A stretch of 7,942 bases of DNA from Hyphomicrobiales bacterium (GCA_028290085.1 JAQGKN010000097.1:1-7942), one strand, 5' to 3'. Positions 1-6,520 are shown, counted from the stretch's first letter. Numbers and translations are program-made. Notes: a model not told the origin generated them from the letters alone.

Positions 1-1321
1 GGTCGGCGCCGTTCATTTGCGCGTCGCGGAAATGCACACTTCGGTATCCCAGATAGCGCGCGATGAAGGGGAGCAATGCACCGCGCGTGCTTGGTGTCGC
101 CGACGGCGCGTCTAGCCATCGTTCTACCGTAAATCCATGGCGCAGGCCCAAGAACGCAGGTGCGAAGCCAGACGCCGAAAGCCTCTGCGCGAGAGCTGCC
201 TTTTGGACTCCGACGTTGCCGAGTCCTATGAATTTTAGAAGAAAGCGACCGCGTTCGCTGTCAAGGATGTATTTGCGTCGTTCCTGCTGAAGGTCGCATG
301 CGGGCCAGCGCGCTGGCGGGTCATTGCGAAGTTCACGCCATTTTCCGCCGGAGATATCGATAAGTGGCCGGAGTGCAGGGCCTGTGAGGTCCTCGACCCA
401 ATGTGCAAGGCGATGCGCCTCGATCGGTGTGTCGATGATGAGTTTCTCGATAGGCATGATGTGGCGCTGAATGTTCGCGAATACGGCACACGAGTTGCTG
501 CTGGATTCGGCGCCGGGCAACCCGAAATGGCTGGGGTACAGGCGCATTGCGCGATCTGGAATGCCTGCGCCACGCAGACCGTTGACAACGGCGGCGAAGG
601 AGCTTCCCGAAAGTCCTGGACCTTCATCCACGATTCCAACAGTGGCGTTCTCATCCCGCGCAATTCGCTGCATCAGGTCGGGAGAACTGATTTCGCGGCC
701 AAAGGGGTGCCCCCTCGGACGCACGCTGTAAAGTAGTTGCGTAGCCCATCCCGCGGCGACCATGGCCGCGAGGCTTGTGCCGATGCTGCGGATTCCAATG
801 ACATAGCTTGGTCCCAAGGGTGGTCGTGCTTCGCGCGCCGCCTCGAAGAAGGCTTCGGGATAGAGGGCGTAAAATGCATATCCCTCGGGTTCGCGGCCTG
901 TGACCGTCGGGGGCAGGTGGAGCTTGGCGCTTGGCGCTGCCGCTGTCTCACGAATTGAGTGAAAGCCCGTTTTCCAAGATGTCGCTACGTCTTGGGCAAG
1001 CAAGAGGACGACGTTCAGAATGTCCTGCATTTTCGCATTGTCGAGATCGCGTTTTCCCGCTTCGCGGAAGGCCGCATCTGCCAGTGCCTGGGCGATCTGG
1101 CCGCCTTCGATGAGGCGAGCGACGCGTTCGGCGTGTTGCTCTAAGAGCGTGCCGGGAGTGGGGGGCTCCCGGAGCTTTTCCTGCCATTCATGGCAATCTA
1201 TCCGCCGCACGGCGTCGCCATATACGAGCATCAGCGATTGCTCTCCTGCCGTGCTGTACCGAACTGCGGTCCCGGTACTTTGCGAAACGTGCTTTGCGCG
1301 ATGACGTTTCCTGGAAACCAT
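1..1321 (-). CDS. Phosphoribosyltransferase-like / kinase-like fusion protein, 3' end outside window
   Basis: An open frame of 440 codons runs off the left edge without a stop, so the C-terminus is missing. Two regions are readable. Around residues 173-250 the protein resembles a type I phosphoribosyltransferase: a hydrophobic strand plus loop (VIGIRSIGTS, about 174-183), then VGIVDEGPGLSGSSF (about 228-242), which matches the PRPP-binding pattern of four hydrophobic residues, two acidic residues and a Gly/Ser-rich loop. Around residues 352-405, RFLLKFIGLG, an αC-like helix (QKAALAQRLSASG) and FTVERWLDA look like the N-lobe and hinge of an aminoglycoside-phosphotransferase-type kinase. The chemistry and substrate are unknown. 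I chose the ATG at 1321 because GGAG lies 6 nt upstream; an in-frame ATG at 1231 with AGGAG 11 nt upstream is an alternative. It is divergent from the DUF1003 gene. The coding call is firm; the domain calls rest on motif reading only. Confidence 0.8.
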   Translation of the reverse strand, partial: MVSRKRHRAKHVSQSTGTAVRYSTAGEQSLMLVYGDAVRRIDCHEWQEKLREPPTPGTLLEQHAERVARLIEGGQIAQALADAAFREAGKRDLDNAKMQDILNVVLLLAQDVATSWKTGFHSIRETAAAPSAKLHLPPTVTGREPEGYAFYALYPEAFFEAAREARPPLGPSYVIGIRSIGTSLAAMVAAGWATQLLYSVRPRGHPFGREISSPDLMQRIARDENATVGIVDEGPGLSGSSFAAVVNGLRGAGIPDRAMRLYPSHFGLPGAESSSNSCAVFANIQRHIMPIEKLIIDTPIEAHRLAHWVEDLTGPALRPLIDISGGKWRELRNDPPARWPACDLQQERRKYILDSERGRFLLKFIGLGNVGVQKAALAQRLSASGFAPAFLGLRHGFTVERWLDAPSATPSTRGALLPFIARYLGYRSVHFRDAQMNGAD

Positions 1322-1373
1322 TCGTGGCTCCGGCGCTTCAGTGGGCTTACCTTCTCCCTGCACCCAGGATCTC

Positions 1374-1916
1374 ATGGTCGACGATCAGAAATTACAGGCA
1401 GACGACAGCTATCTGAGCGGGTCTTTGATCCGCAATATTCGCGCGCTGGAGGAGCGTCGGCAACGCGAAGCTGCTGGTGCGGGCCGCGAAACGCGCGTCG
1501 CCAACTGGGTGACGCGGTTCGCTGGAAGCATGCGGTTCGTTTACGTACATCTCGTCGTGTACGGCGTGTGGATCGCTATTAATGTCGGCCTGATTCCGCT
1601 CTTGCCTCGCTTCGATCCGTACTTCGTGATCCTCGCCATGGAAGCTTCCGTCGAAGCGATTTTCTTGTCGACGTTCATCCTTATCAGCCAAAATCAGATG
1701 TCCGCCGCGCAGGACAAGCGAGACGATCTCGATCTGCAGATCAGCTTGCTGACAGAGCATGAACTCACCAAGCTCAGCAAGATGATGCTGGATATTGCAG
1801 AGCATCTTCAGGTTCCGGTCAGTGATGCACCCGAAATCCAGGAGATCGCCAGGGACGTTGCGCCCGAGGCTGTGCTGAACGAAATTGAAGCGCGGAAGCG
1901 CTCACCGAAACGCTGA
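1374..1916 (+). CDS. DUF1003 family membrane protein
   Basis: This 180-residue protein matches the DUF1003 family of small bacterial inner-membrane proteins, whose function is unknown. The order of parts is typical: a soluble N-terminal region (1-50, with a charged stretch ALEERRQRE), a first membrane segment (about 55-77, FVYVHLVVYGVWIAINVGL), a short loop ending in FDPYF, a second membrane segment (about 83-104), and the conserved cytoplasmic stretch QNQMSAAQDKRDDLDLQ followed by LLTEHELTKL. The tail after 145 is acidic and then basic. The ATG at 1374 was preferred because AGGA lies 4 nt upstream and the protein then begins MVDDQK; a GTG 33 bp upstream is in frame but has no visible Shine-Dalgarno. 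Only 52 bp separate it from the divergent gene on the left, so the two promoters must lie close together. The family call is strong; the role is not known. Confidence 0.9.
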   Translation: MVDDQKLQADDSYLSGSLIRNIRALEERRQREAAGAGRETRVANWVTRFAGSMRFVYVHLVVYGVWIAINVGLIPLLPRFDPYFVILAMEASVEAIFLSTFILISQNQMSAAQDKRDDLDLQISLLTEHELTKLSKMMLDIAEHLQVPVSDAPEIQEIARDVAPEAVLNEIEARKRSPKR

Positions 1917-1998
1917 ACACATTGTGCCAAAGCCAAGCTTCGTGGATGTCACTTGCTGTGCATAATCGGTGCGGGATTTCTCATGAGGCTGAACCGAC

Positions 1999-2688
1999 AT
2001 GAGCGAGGGGTTGAAAACCAGGATCAAGCGCCGGCTCAAACGGGCGACTCTGCGCTGGGGCAGTTTCCGGCGCTTGACGCCGATCAGCCGGTTCTACGGT
2101 TATGATCGGGGCTTGCCGCTCGATCGGATTTACATAGAGCGCTTTCTTGAGAGACATCGCGACGACATTCGCGGCCGGGTTCTCGAAGTGAAGAATGATG
2201 CTTACGCCCGTCGTTTCGGGAGCAATGTGTCGCGGGTCGATGTTCTCGATATTGACGCTGCTAACCCACACGCGACGATCGTGGCTGATCTCAATGCCGC
2301 TGATGCTTTGCCGGTTGGGTGTTTTGATTGCATTTTGCTGACGCAGACGTTGCAATATGTGTTCGACCTGCAATCTGCTTTGGTCGCGCTGAAACGTGCT
2401 CTCGCACCCGGTGGGGTTTTGCTGGTGAGTGTGCCAGGTCTTACGCGAACGCCGCTCGGAGAGACGGATGGCAAAACATTTTTGTGCTTCACGTTGACTG
2501 GTGTTCGCAGGCTCTTCAGTGACTTTTTCGCACCGGAAGACCTGTCGATCTGCTGCTACGGCAATGTACTGGCCGCAACTGCATTCCTTCATGGCCTCGC
2601 TTCAAATGAAATGACGGAGGCGGAGCTTTTGCACGAGGATCCGGAATTTCCCGTGATCATTTGTGCGCGCGCCATAGCGCTCCACTAG
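1999..2688 (+). CDS. Class I SAM-methyltransferase-like protein with degenerate cofactor loop
   Basis: The 229-residue product has the Rossmann methyltransferase layout. The motif I strand is GRVLEVKND (about 59-67), a second strand VDVLDIDAANPHATIVADL spans 80-98, FDCILLTQTLQYVFD (109-123) is the motif IV region, and LKRALAPGGVLLVSVPG (131-147) is the classic post-motif helix and strand. The C-terminal YGNVLAATAFLHGLA (187-201) is typical of a subgroup often found beside glycosyltransferases. The normal GxGxG of motif I is replaced by KNDAYARRFG, so SAM binding may be altered or lost. The N-terminus is very basic (residues 6-25). GAGG lies about 10 nt before the ATG. No glycosyltransferase is present in the window. 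Its stop codon overlaps that of the convergent gene. The substrate cannot be inferred. Confidence 0.87.
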   Translation: MSEGLKTRIKRRLKRATLRWGSFRRLTPISRFYGYDRGLPLDRIYIERFLERHRDDIRGRVLEVKNDAYARRFGSNVSRVDVLDIDAANPHATIVADLNAADALPVGCFDCILLTQTLQYVFDLQSALVALKRALAPGGVLLVSVPGLTRTPLGETDGKTFLCFTLTGVRRLFSDFFAPEDLSICCYGNVLAATAFLHGLASNEMTEAELLHEDPEFPVIICARAIALH

Positions 2689-3233
2689 TAGAGGCCACCC
2701 AGCACAGTCCCGAGCGGGATACCGCGTTGGGGCCTCTGCCGGTTGACCTCATATCTTGGGCCGCCAATGCGTGAAGCCGTCTGCTGCGTCTTGGAGCGAT
2801 GCGTGCGGGACGCCGTGGTCGTCGCCGACGAGCACTTCTTGAAGGTGCCTGCGAATTCCTTGTTCGCACCAGCGCCCTCGGTCACAAGCTCCACGGCCCC
2901 GCCGGATTCGACCATTCGGGCCGAGAAGCCCAGTACTGGCTCCTGTTCGTTCTTGGCGGGCAGCGACGCGTTCACGACGGTTTCGCCTTTGAATACGGAC
3001 TCGTCGCCATCTGTCAGCACACGCGCGTGGCCCGGCTGTACGAGGCTTATGGTCTGTCCGGAGATCACGATTTTGCGCGAATCAGAACAGGCACCGGACT
3101 CCGTCCAGGTGCCTCGATGGGCAGCGCTGATTTCGCCCGCCCCAGCAATGGACGGAATAACCAGCAAAACCACTGCAAACGATGTTGCCCTAACGCACAC
3201 GCGAATGCCCCCAAGCAAAAAAACCAACGCCAC
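2685..3233 (-). CDS. Small exported protein of unknown function
   Basis: The frame encodes up to 182 residues. A hydrophobic segment (ATSFAVVLLVIPSIAGAG, about 16-33) followed by an Ala/Gly-type cleavage region suggests a Sec signal peptide and a periplasmic product. The mature part starts with a GTWTESGACSDSRK motif, followed by alternating strand-like stretches (KIVISGQTISLV, GAVELVTEGAG) that suggest a small beta-rich domain. Two cysteines (in SGACSD and KKCSS) could form a disulfide. The last 50 residues are basic and low in complexity. The start is uncertain. The longest version begins at a GTG at 3233, with an in-frame TAG just upstream. A GTG at 3200, preceded by GGGGGC, would give a more conventional signal peptide (MCVRATSFAVV). 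I do not recognise a named family. Confidence 0.72.
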   Translation of the reverse strand: MALVFLLGGIRVCVRATSFAVVLLVIPSIAGAGEISAAHRGTWTESGACSDSRKIVISGQTISLVQPGHARVLTDGDESVFKGETVVNASLPAKNEQEPVLGFSARMVESGGAVELVTEGAGANKEFAGTFKKCSSATTTASRTHRSKTQQTASRIGGPRYEVNRQRPQRGIPLGTVLGGLY

Positions 3234-3552
3234 CGTACCGTTTGGCGACGAGCCCTAAGAGCGTTTCGAGGCCCGAATGTTCCGGAACTTTGGTCGGTGC
3301 CGTCCTTTGGCGCAGACCGTTTTCCGGAAGTCCTATGTGGGGCGAAAACAGGCGCCTCGGTCGTCATGTTGGCACTGACTATCGAAACTGCAATGGATCT
3401 TCTTAAATTTCTGTATGGTTTTGAAAAATATCAATTTTTTGTTCGGCCACGGATATGGGGCTGCCCCTCCGGGTCTGTGTTTACGGCGGCGGGAGCGAGA
3501 GCTGCCCCCCTGACGCGACAGTGCCGGAGGCCGAAGTGTTCGGGCTCGAAGG
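3234..3552. other. Gene-free stretch with AT-rich patch
   Basis: No convincing gene is seen on either strand. The region contains a perfect 10-bp palindrome, GTTCCGGAAC, at 3279-3288, with a related TTCCGGAA further on (about 3322-3329). It also contains a markedly AT-rich patch at about 3388-3444 that stands out from the G+C-rich surroundings. Together with the receiver-domain remnant that follows, it makes up about 560 bp between the exported-protein gene and the DUF2171 gene. It may include the promoter of the exported-protein gene, but no clear -35/-10 pair was found. Confidence 0.5.
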
Positions 3553-3727
3553 AATGCAGGCGCGGAGGTCGATGTCGTATTTTTGGATGTCATCAGGCCC
3601 AGAATGAGCGGGGGTGCAACTCAAGCAGGAAGTCCCCCTGCGTTTCCCCGGTCGTTCCACGAGCGGCTACAGCGATGTGCGCGCGAAAAGTTATCGGCAC
3701 GGCTTCGATCTACTGCGCGGCGCTTGA
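3553..3727 (+). pseudogene. Remnant of a response-regulator receiver domain (frameshifted)
   Basis: Two adjacent frames carry consecutive pieces of a receiver domain. From 3553 the translation reads NAGAEVDVVFLDVIRPRMSG, which matches the phospho-acceptor strand and following loop (D of FLDV = acceptor; the usual form is LDVxMPxMSG). At the G5 run 3610-3614 the match moves by +1. The second frame begins VQLKQEVPLRFPG and continues as TSGYSDVRAKSYRHGFDLLRG, like the conserved S/T-G-Y region and the GFxLLxKPY end of receiver domains fused to hybrid histidine kinases. A TGA ends it at 3725-3727. The Lys-Pro-Tyr end is missing, 2-3 residues seem lost before TSGY, and no start, kinase or first receiver half is recognisable. 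I infer a degraded gene end. Confidence 0.62.
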
Positions 3728-3791
3728 CGATGACCGGGTGAGCGGTGTCCCGGCGCGCCATGCGGCGACTGCCGGGACCCTCGCTATTTGC

Positions 3792-4058
3792 TCAGGACAT
3801 GGTGCTTTTGCCGGCCTTGGCCTCTTCTTCCATGGTCACGGCGACATCCGCGTTGGCAGACAGACGCACCTTATTGCCTTCGACGTCGGCAACCAAACTG
3901 GTGGAAATGAAGTGGTGATGGCCCTTATGTGCGCCGTCGCCACTGTCTTTCTTCATGAGCTTGATGCGGTTGCTCTCGACCCTGTCCACAGTTCCGACAT
4001 GCACGCCGTCGGCGCCGATTACGTCCATGTGTTCTTTGATTGCGCTCATGTCAGCCAC
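3792..4058 (-). CDS. DUF2171 family small protein
   Basis: The 88-residue product resembles the DUF2171 family, small soluble proteins common in rhizobia and relatives. Visible features are the N-terminal IKEHMDVIGADGVHVGTVD, the strand VESNRIKLMKKD, a histidine-rich KGHHHFI motif, and VADVEGNKVRLSANAD; the fold is probably PRC-barrel-like. The start is a GTG at 4058, chosen because AGGAG lies 7 nt upstream; an ATG three codons later and a longer in-frame start at 4082 are less well supported. It is divergent from the PhnA-type gene across 170 bp. Function is unknown; stress-related expression is sometimes suggested for such proteins but nothing in this sequence shows it. Confidence 0.85.
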   Translation of the reverse strand: MADMSAIKEHMDVIGADGVHVGTVDRVESNRIKLMKKDSGDGAHKGHHHFISTSLVADVEGNKVRLSANADVAVTMEEEAKAGKSTMS

Positions 4059-4228
4059 GTTACTTCTCCTGTGCCGGTTCAACGTGCGCTAACGCGCGGC
4101 CGGGCACATGGATGCGTTTTTTAATCGCGCTTTGAGCGATCTTGTGCTTTTGGCATGGTGCTGCCCTGCTTCAGCTGACATATGAAGCCGAGCACGAACT
4201 TTTATCGAGATCCAAGGACTATTTCCGC

Positions 4229-4447
4229 ATGACTGACATCGTTCGCGACAGCAACGGCACCGTTCTCAATGACGGCGATTCCGTGACGCTTATCAAGGAT
4301 CTGAAGGTGAAGGGCACCTCGACGACCTTGAAGCGCGGAACGCTGGTCAAGAACATCCGGCTCACCGGCGACGCGGCTGAGATCGAGTGCAATGCTGAAA
4401 AGGTGAAAGGGCTCGTGCTGCGGACCGAGTTCCTCAAGAAGGCGTGA
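4229..4447 (+). CDS. phnA: PhnA-type (YjdM C-terminal domain) protein, short form
   Basis: The 72-residue product matches the C-terminal domain of the PhnA/YjdM family. VRDSNGTVLNDGDSVTLIKD and LKVKGTSTTLKRGTLVKNIRL are nearly the family consensus, and it ends LVLRTEFLKKA. The E. coli homologue is about 111 residues and carries an N-terminal zinc ribbon with four cysteines. That ribbon is absent here, and the only cysteine is in IECNAEK. Despite the gene name, the family is not shown to act in phosphonate breakdown and its role is unclear. The start at 4229 (MTDIVRD) fits the homology and has AAGGA 10 nt upstream; a longer in-frame start at 4142 adds residues unlike the family. Its last 14 bp overlap the 3' end of the convergent oxidoreductase gene. 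Confidence 0.9.
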   Translation: MTDIVRDSNGTVLNDGDSVTLIKDLKVKGTSTTLKRGTLVKNIRLTGDAAEIECNAEKVKGLVLRTEFLKKA

Positions 4448-5384
4448 GAACCGCACCGGCAATTGCCTGACCGCTGTCGAAAGCGGCCTCCACACGCGGG
4501 CCGAGACACCAATCTCCGCAGGCGCCGATACGCGCAGTTGAATTCCAAAGGAACGGTGTTCCCGCGGCCTCTTCGACCAGTGCATAGCGCCAGCGGTGTG
4601 CTGTCATGAAAGTCGGCGAGGACTGCACGCCAGTCAGAGTCCTGAATTCGGCGAGCAACGTGCGTCCTACAGTTGCTGGCGTCTCTTCCAGATGCCTGCG
4701 CGACCAGTCGGCCGATGCGTGCACCACGATACAATCGGGCATTTCGGGCCGCCCCGGCTTGCTGCCATTGCGCGAAACCCAGCCAATCGGGCCGTTTTCC
4801 AGCTTCATTCTATCCGCGGCCAGCTCGATCGGCGCATCGAATGCCAGCATCAACGCCCAGCAAGGCGCATAACGCACTTGCGCAAGTTCGGGAAATTCGA
4901 GCCCCGCCGATGTGACCAGCGGGACGGCCTGTGGCGCGGGCACGGCGAGAACGACAGTTGAAAACGAGCCATTTCCCGGCACGTCCAAATGTCCCGACAG
5001 ATCATGAATCCACCAGCCGGTGGCGGTGCGATGAAGGGCGGCCACCTGGCATTCGGAAATGACGGCAAGGCCCTTTGCAAGCGCGCGGGCGGGGGATGCC
5101 ATGCCCGGCGTTCCCACGAAGGCGCGCTCGAACCACGGCGCGGCATCCTCGCTCGTCTGCCATTTGGCGACTGCGGCCTGAAAGCCGGCTCCTTTAGCGG
5201 TGAAATATTGCGCGCCATGATCGAATTGCAGAGCGCCGGCCCGCCGCGTGGCCATCCGGCCACCGAGACCGCGGCTTTTTTCGAACAAGGTGACGTCGCA
5301 ACCGGCCGATTTCAAATTGGAGGCAGCGGCAAGGCCCGCCAGTCCCGCCCCGATGATCGCGATTCTGCTCGGCATGTGGGCCAC
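4434..5384 (-). CDS. Renalase-like FAD-dependent oxidoreductase
   Basis: The 316-residue protein has the FAD-binding layout of the amine oxidase/renalase group. The dinucleotide loop IIGAGLAGLAAA (about 10-21) is followed by an acidic residue at the end of the second strand (VTLFEKS, E35), the GG motif LGGRMATRR (40-48), and FDHGAQYFT (54-62), typical of renalase-like proteins. Near the C-terminus, ACGDWCLGPRVEAAFDSGQAIA (about 289-310) is the second FAD contact region. No signal peptide is seen, so it is probably cytoplasmic; the substrate is unknown. The start is either a GTG at 5384 (GGGAG 4 nt upstream) or an ATG at 5375 (MPSRIAIIG, the more usual N-terminus). A 25-codon ORF with a very strong ribosome-binding site lies 32 bp upstream on the same strand and may be co-transcribed. 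The 3' end overlaps phnA by 14 bp. Confidence 0.92.
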   Translation of the reverse strand: MAHMPSRIAIIGAGLAGLAAASNLKSAGCDVTLFEKSRGLGGRMATRRAGALQFDHGAQYFTAKGAGFQAAVAKWQTSEDAAPWFERAFVGTPGMASPARALAKGLAVISECQVAALHRTATGWWIHDLSGHLDVPGNGSFSTVVLAVPAPQAVPLVTSAGLEFPELAQVRYAPCWALMLAFDAPIELAADRMKLENGPIGWVSRNGSKPGRPEMPDCIVVHASADWSRRHLEETPATVGRTLLAEFRTLTGVQSSPTFMTAHRWRYALVEEAAGTPFLWNSTARIGACGDWCLGPRVEAAFDSGQAIAGAVLTPS

Positions 5385-5416
5385 CCCGCTCCCGTTGAGG
5401 GTATTGTACGGGTGAC

Positions 5417-5494
5417 CTATTGAAGCGGATCACGAATTACATAAAAATTCGGAGGAATCAGCACAATTCCAAGATGCGGAGCAAAGTCGGACAT
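5417..5494 (-). CDS. 25-residue small ORF, candidate leader peptide or small protein
   Basis: An ATG at 5494 opens a 25-codon frame ending in TAG. The peptide starts MSDFAPHLG, has a hydrophobic middle (GIVLIPPNFYVI) and ends RDPLQ. The main support is the ribosome-binding site: AAGGAGGTGA, the full complement of the 16S rRNA 3' end, with a 6-nt spacer. None of the other genes here has one as strong. The frame lies 32 bp before the oxidoreductase gene on the same strand, so it could be a translated leader, a small co-expressed protein, or a start region left from a lost gene. Third codon positions are AT-rich (7 of 24 sense codons end in G or C), unlike the surrounding genes. I do not recognise the peptide. 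Confidence 0.5.
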   Translation of the reverse strand: MSDFAPHLGIVLIPPNFYVIRDPLQ

Positions 5495-5500
5495 CTTGTC

Positions 5501-5510
5501 TCACCTCCTT
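5501..5510 (-). promoter_or_regulatory. Perfect Shine-Dalgarno AAGGAGGTGA
   Basis: On the minus strand this reads AAGGAGGTGA, fully complementary to the anti-Shine-Dalgarno end of 16S rRNA. It sits 6 nt before the ATG of the 25-codon ORF, which is ideal spacing, and is the reason that ORF is called. Confidence 0.75.
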
Positions 5511-5627
5511 GATAAACTAATCGTACACAAACACTTTTTTTGCACTTACTGCGCGACAAAACCTCAGCTAAAGAGAGTGCGCTTCGGTCTTGAGGGCGCG
5601 CCTTACTACACGCAGAGACAGTGAAAA

Positions 5628-5867
5628 ATGACACGGTTTTATTTCAATCTCCGGAATGGCGGACGTCTTCTCAGCGATGCAGAGGGCGAGGAGGTTGCTG
5701 TGGGCGATCTTCAGGTGTTCGCACAGCAGAATGCGCGCGACATCTTGCGCACATCCGGCATGTCCGTCCGGAGCTGGATGGACATGAGCTACGAGATCAC
5801 CTGTGCGGCAGGCGATGTTGTGCTCGCGGTGCCGTTCTCGGAAGCTCTGGACACTGACCTTTTGTAA
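5628..5867 (+). CDS. DUF6894 family small protein
   Basis: The 79-residue product begins MTRFYFNLRNGGRLLSDAEG, the pattern of the DUF6894 family (an N-terminal aromatic strand, R-x-G, then D-x-E-G), followed by a helical stretch FAQQNARDILRTSG. These small proteins are abundant in Bradyrhizobium and relatives and have no assigned function. The ribosome-binding site is weak (GAGACAG about 8 nt upstream). About 240 bp separate it from the oxidoreductase start, and the region between holds the 25-codon ORF on the other strand. The last 79 bp overlap the end of the convergent Crp/Fnr-type gene. Confidence 0.8.
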   Translation: MTRFYFNLRNGGRLLSDAEGEEVAVGDLQVFAQQNARDILRTSGMSVRSWMDMSYEITCAAGDVVLAVPFSEALDTDLL

Positions 5868-6520
5868 GCGCTTCCGGCGATCTGTTCGAGCTTGCCACGG
5901 TCCTGGATCTGAATGCGTCCCCGCGTTGCGCGAATCGTTCTTTCCCCTTCGAGCAGATGCATGCTCATGGTGACACCGGCTCGGCGGCAGCCGAGCATGG
6001 TGGCGATGCGATCGTGCGTCAGTGGAATATCAGCTGCACCGAGCCTGTCCGATGCCATGAGCAGCCAGCGCGCGAGTCGCACTTCAACGGTCTGTTGGGC
6101 ATTTGCGAAGCACGAGTCGGAGATCTGAAGCATCATGTCATTGACGAAGAACATCAGAGCCTGTTGCAACTCGGGCATTTGCTCGGCCTCGCGACAGAGA
6201 TCCGCGGTCGGGATGCGCTGCGCTCGGCCACCGATCTGCACGAGAGTTTTCTGCGGTGTGGAGTACACGCCGAGAAGGGCGGAGTAGCCGACGAGTCCTT
6301 CGGGACCAATCATGGCAACTTCCGATTGTCTGCCGTCCCCTTCGCTGACGACGGACGTCAGCCCTTTCTCAACGAAGAAGATCTGGTCGATGACCTGTCC
6401 TGGAGAAATCAAGACGTCATCGACCGAAAATGAAACGGGTTGGAGATGTCGTAGGAGCCGGGTACGGCACTCGGGTCCAAGGCGGCCAAGGATCGCGTTT
6501 GATTGGATGAAGTGTGACAT
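5789..6520 (-). CDS. Crp/Fnr family transcriptional regulator
   Basis: The 243-residue protein has an N-terminal cyclic-nucleotide-binding-like beta roll (about 10-115; FSVDDVLISPGQVIDQIFFVEKG and a later GPEGLVGYSALLG), a dimerisation helix (about 118-145), and a C-terminal winged helix-turn-helix (VEVRLARWLLMASDRL, then LTHDRIATMLGCRRAGVT at 167-184, then IRATRGRIQIQDRGKLEQIAG). The four cysteines (18, 109, 137, 178) are not arranged as in FNR, so an oxygen-sensing Fe-S cluster is unlikely. The residues expected to bind cAMP are not evident, so the effector is unknown. The last roughly 25 residues (SVSRASENGTASTTSP and on) are low in complexity and are encoded opposite the DUF6894 gene; the family usually ends near LEQIAG. 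The ribosome-binding site is weak (AGAG 9 nt upstream). It is divergent from the TctC-like gene, and the shared spacer contains paired direct repeats. Confidence 0.92.
   Translation of the reverse strand: MSHFIQSNAILGRLGPECRTRLLRHLQPVSFSVDDVLISPGQVIDQIFFVEKGLTSVVSEGDGRQSEVAMIGPEGLVGYSALLGVYSTPQKTLVQIGGRAQRIPTADLCREAEQMPELQQALMFFVNDMMLQISDSCFANAQQTVEVRLARWLLMASDRLGAADIPLTHDRIATMLGCRRAGVTMSMHLLEGERTIRATRGRIQIQDRGKLEQIAGSAYKRSVSRASENGTASTTSPAAQVIS

Noticed and set aside
1981..2592. A 203-codon minus-strand frame
   Set aside because: It is the antisense of the methyltransferase-like gene and shows no domain features.
3279..3310. A possible EcfG-type stress promoter starting from GGAAC in the palindrome GTTCCGGAAC
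   Set aside because: No CGTT was found at 16-17 bases on either strand.
2799..4124. A 441-codon open frame on the plus strand, the longest complete frame in the window
   Set aside because: It runs antisense through the exported-protein and DUF2171 genes and across the receiver fossil; the translation is Arg/Ala/Gly/Cys-rich with no recognisable domain, as expected for a chance frame in G+C-rich DNA.
4159..4176. A possible sigma-54 promoter (TTGGCATGGTGCTGC) before the PhnA-type gene
   Set aside because: The GG to GC distance is 11 instead of 12 bases and the -12 element is poor.
5535..5541. A run of seven T as an intrinsic terminator
   Set aside because: No stable hairpin precedes the run on the plus strand, and no gene ends near it.
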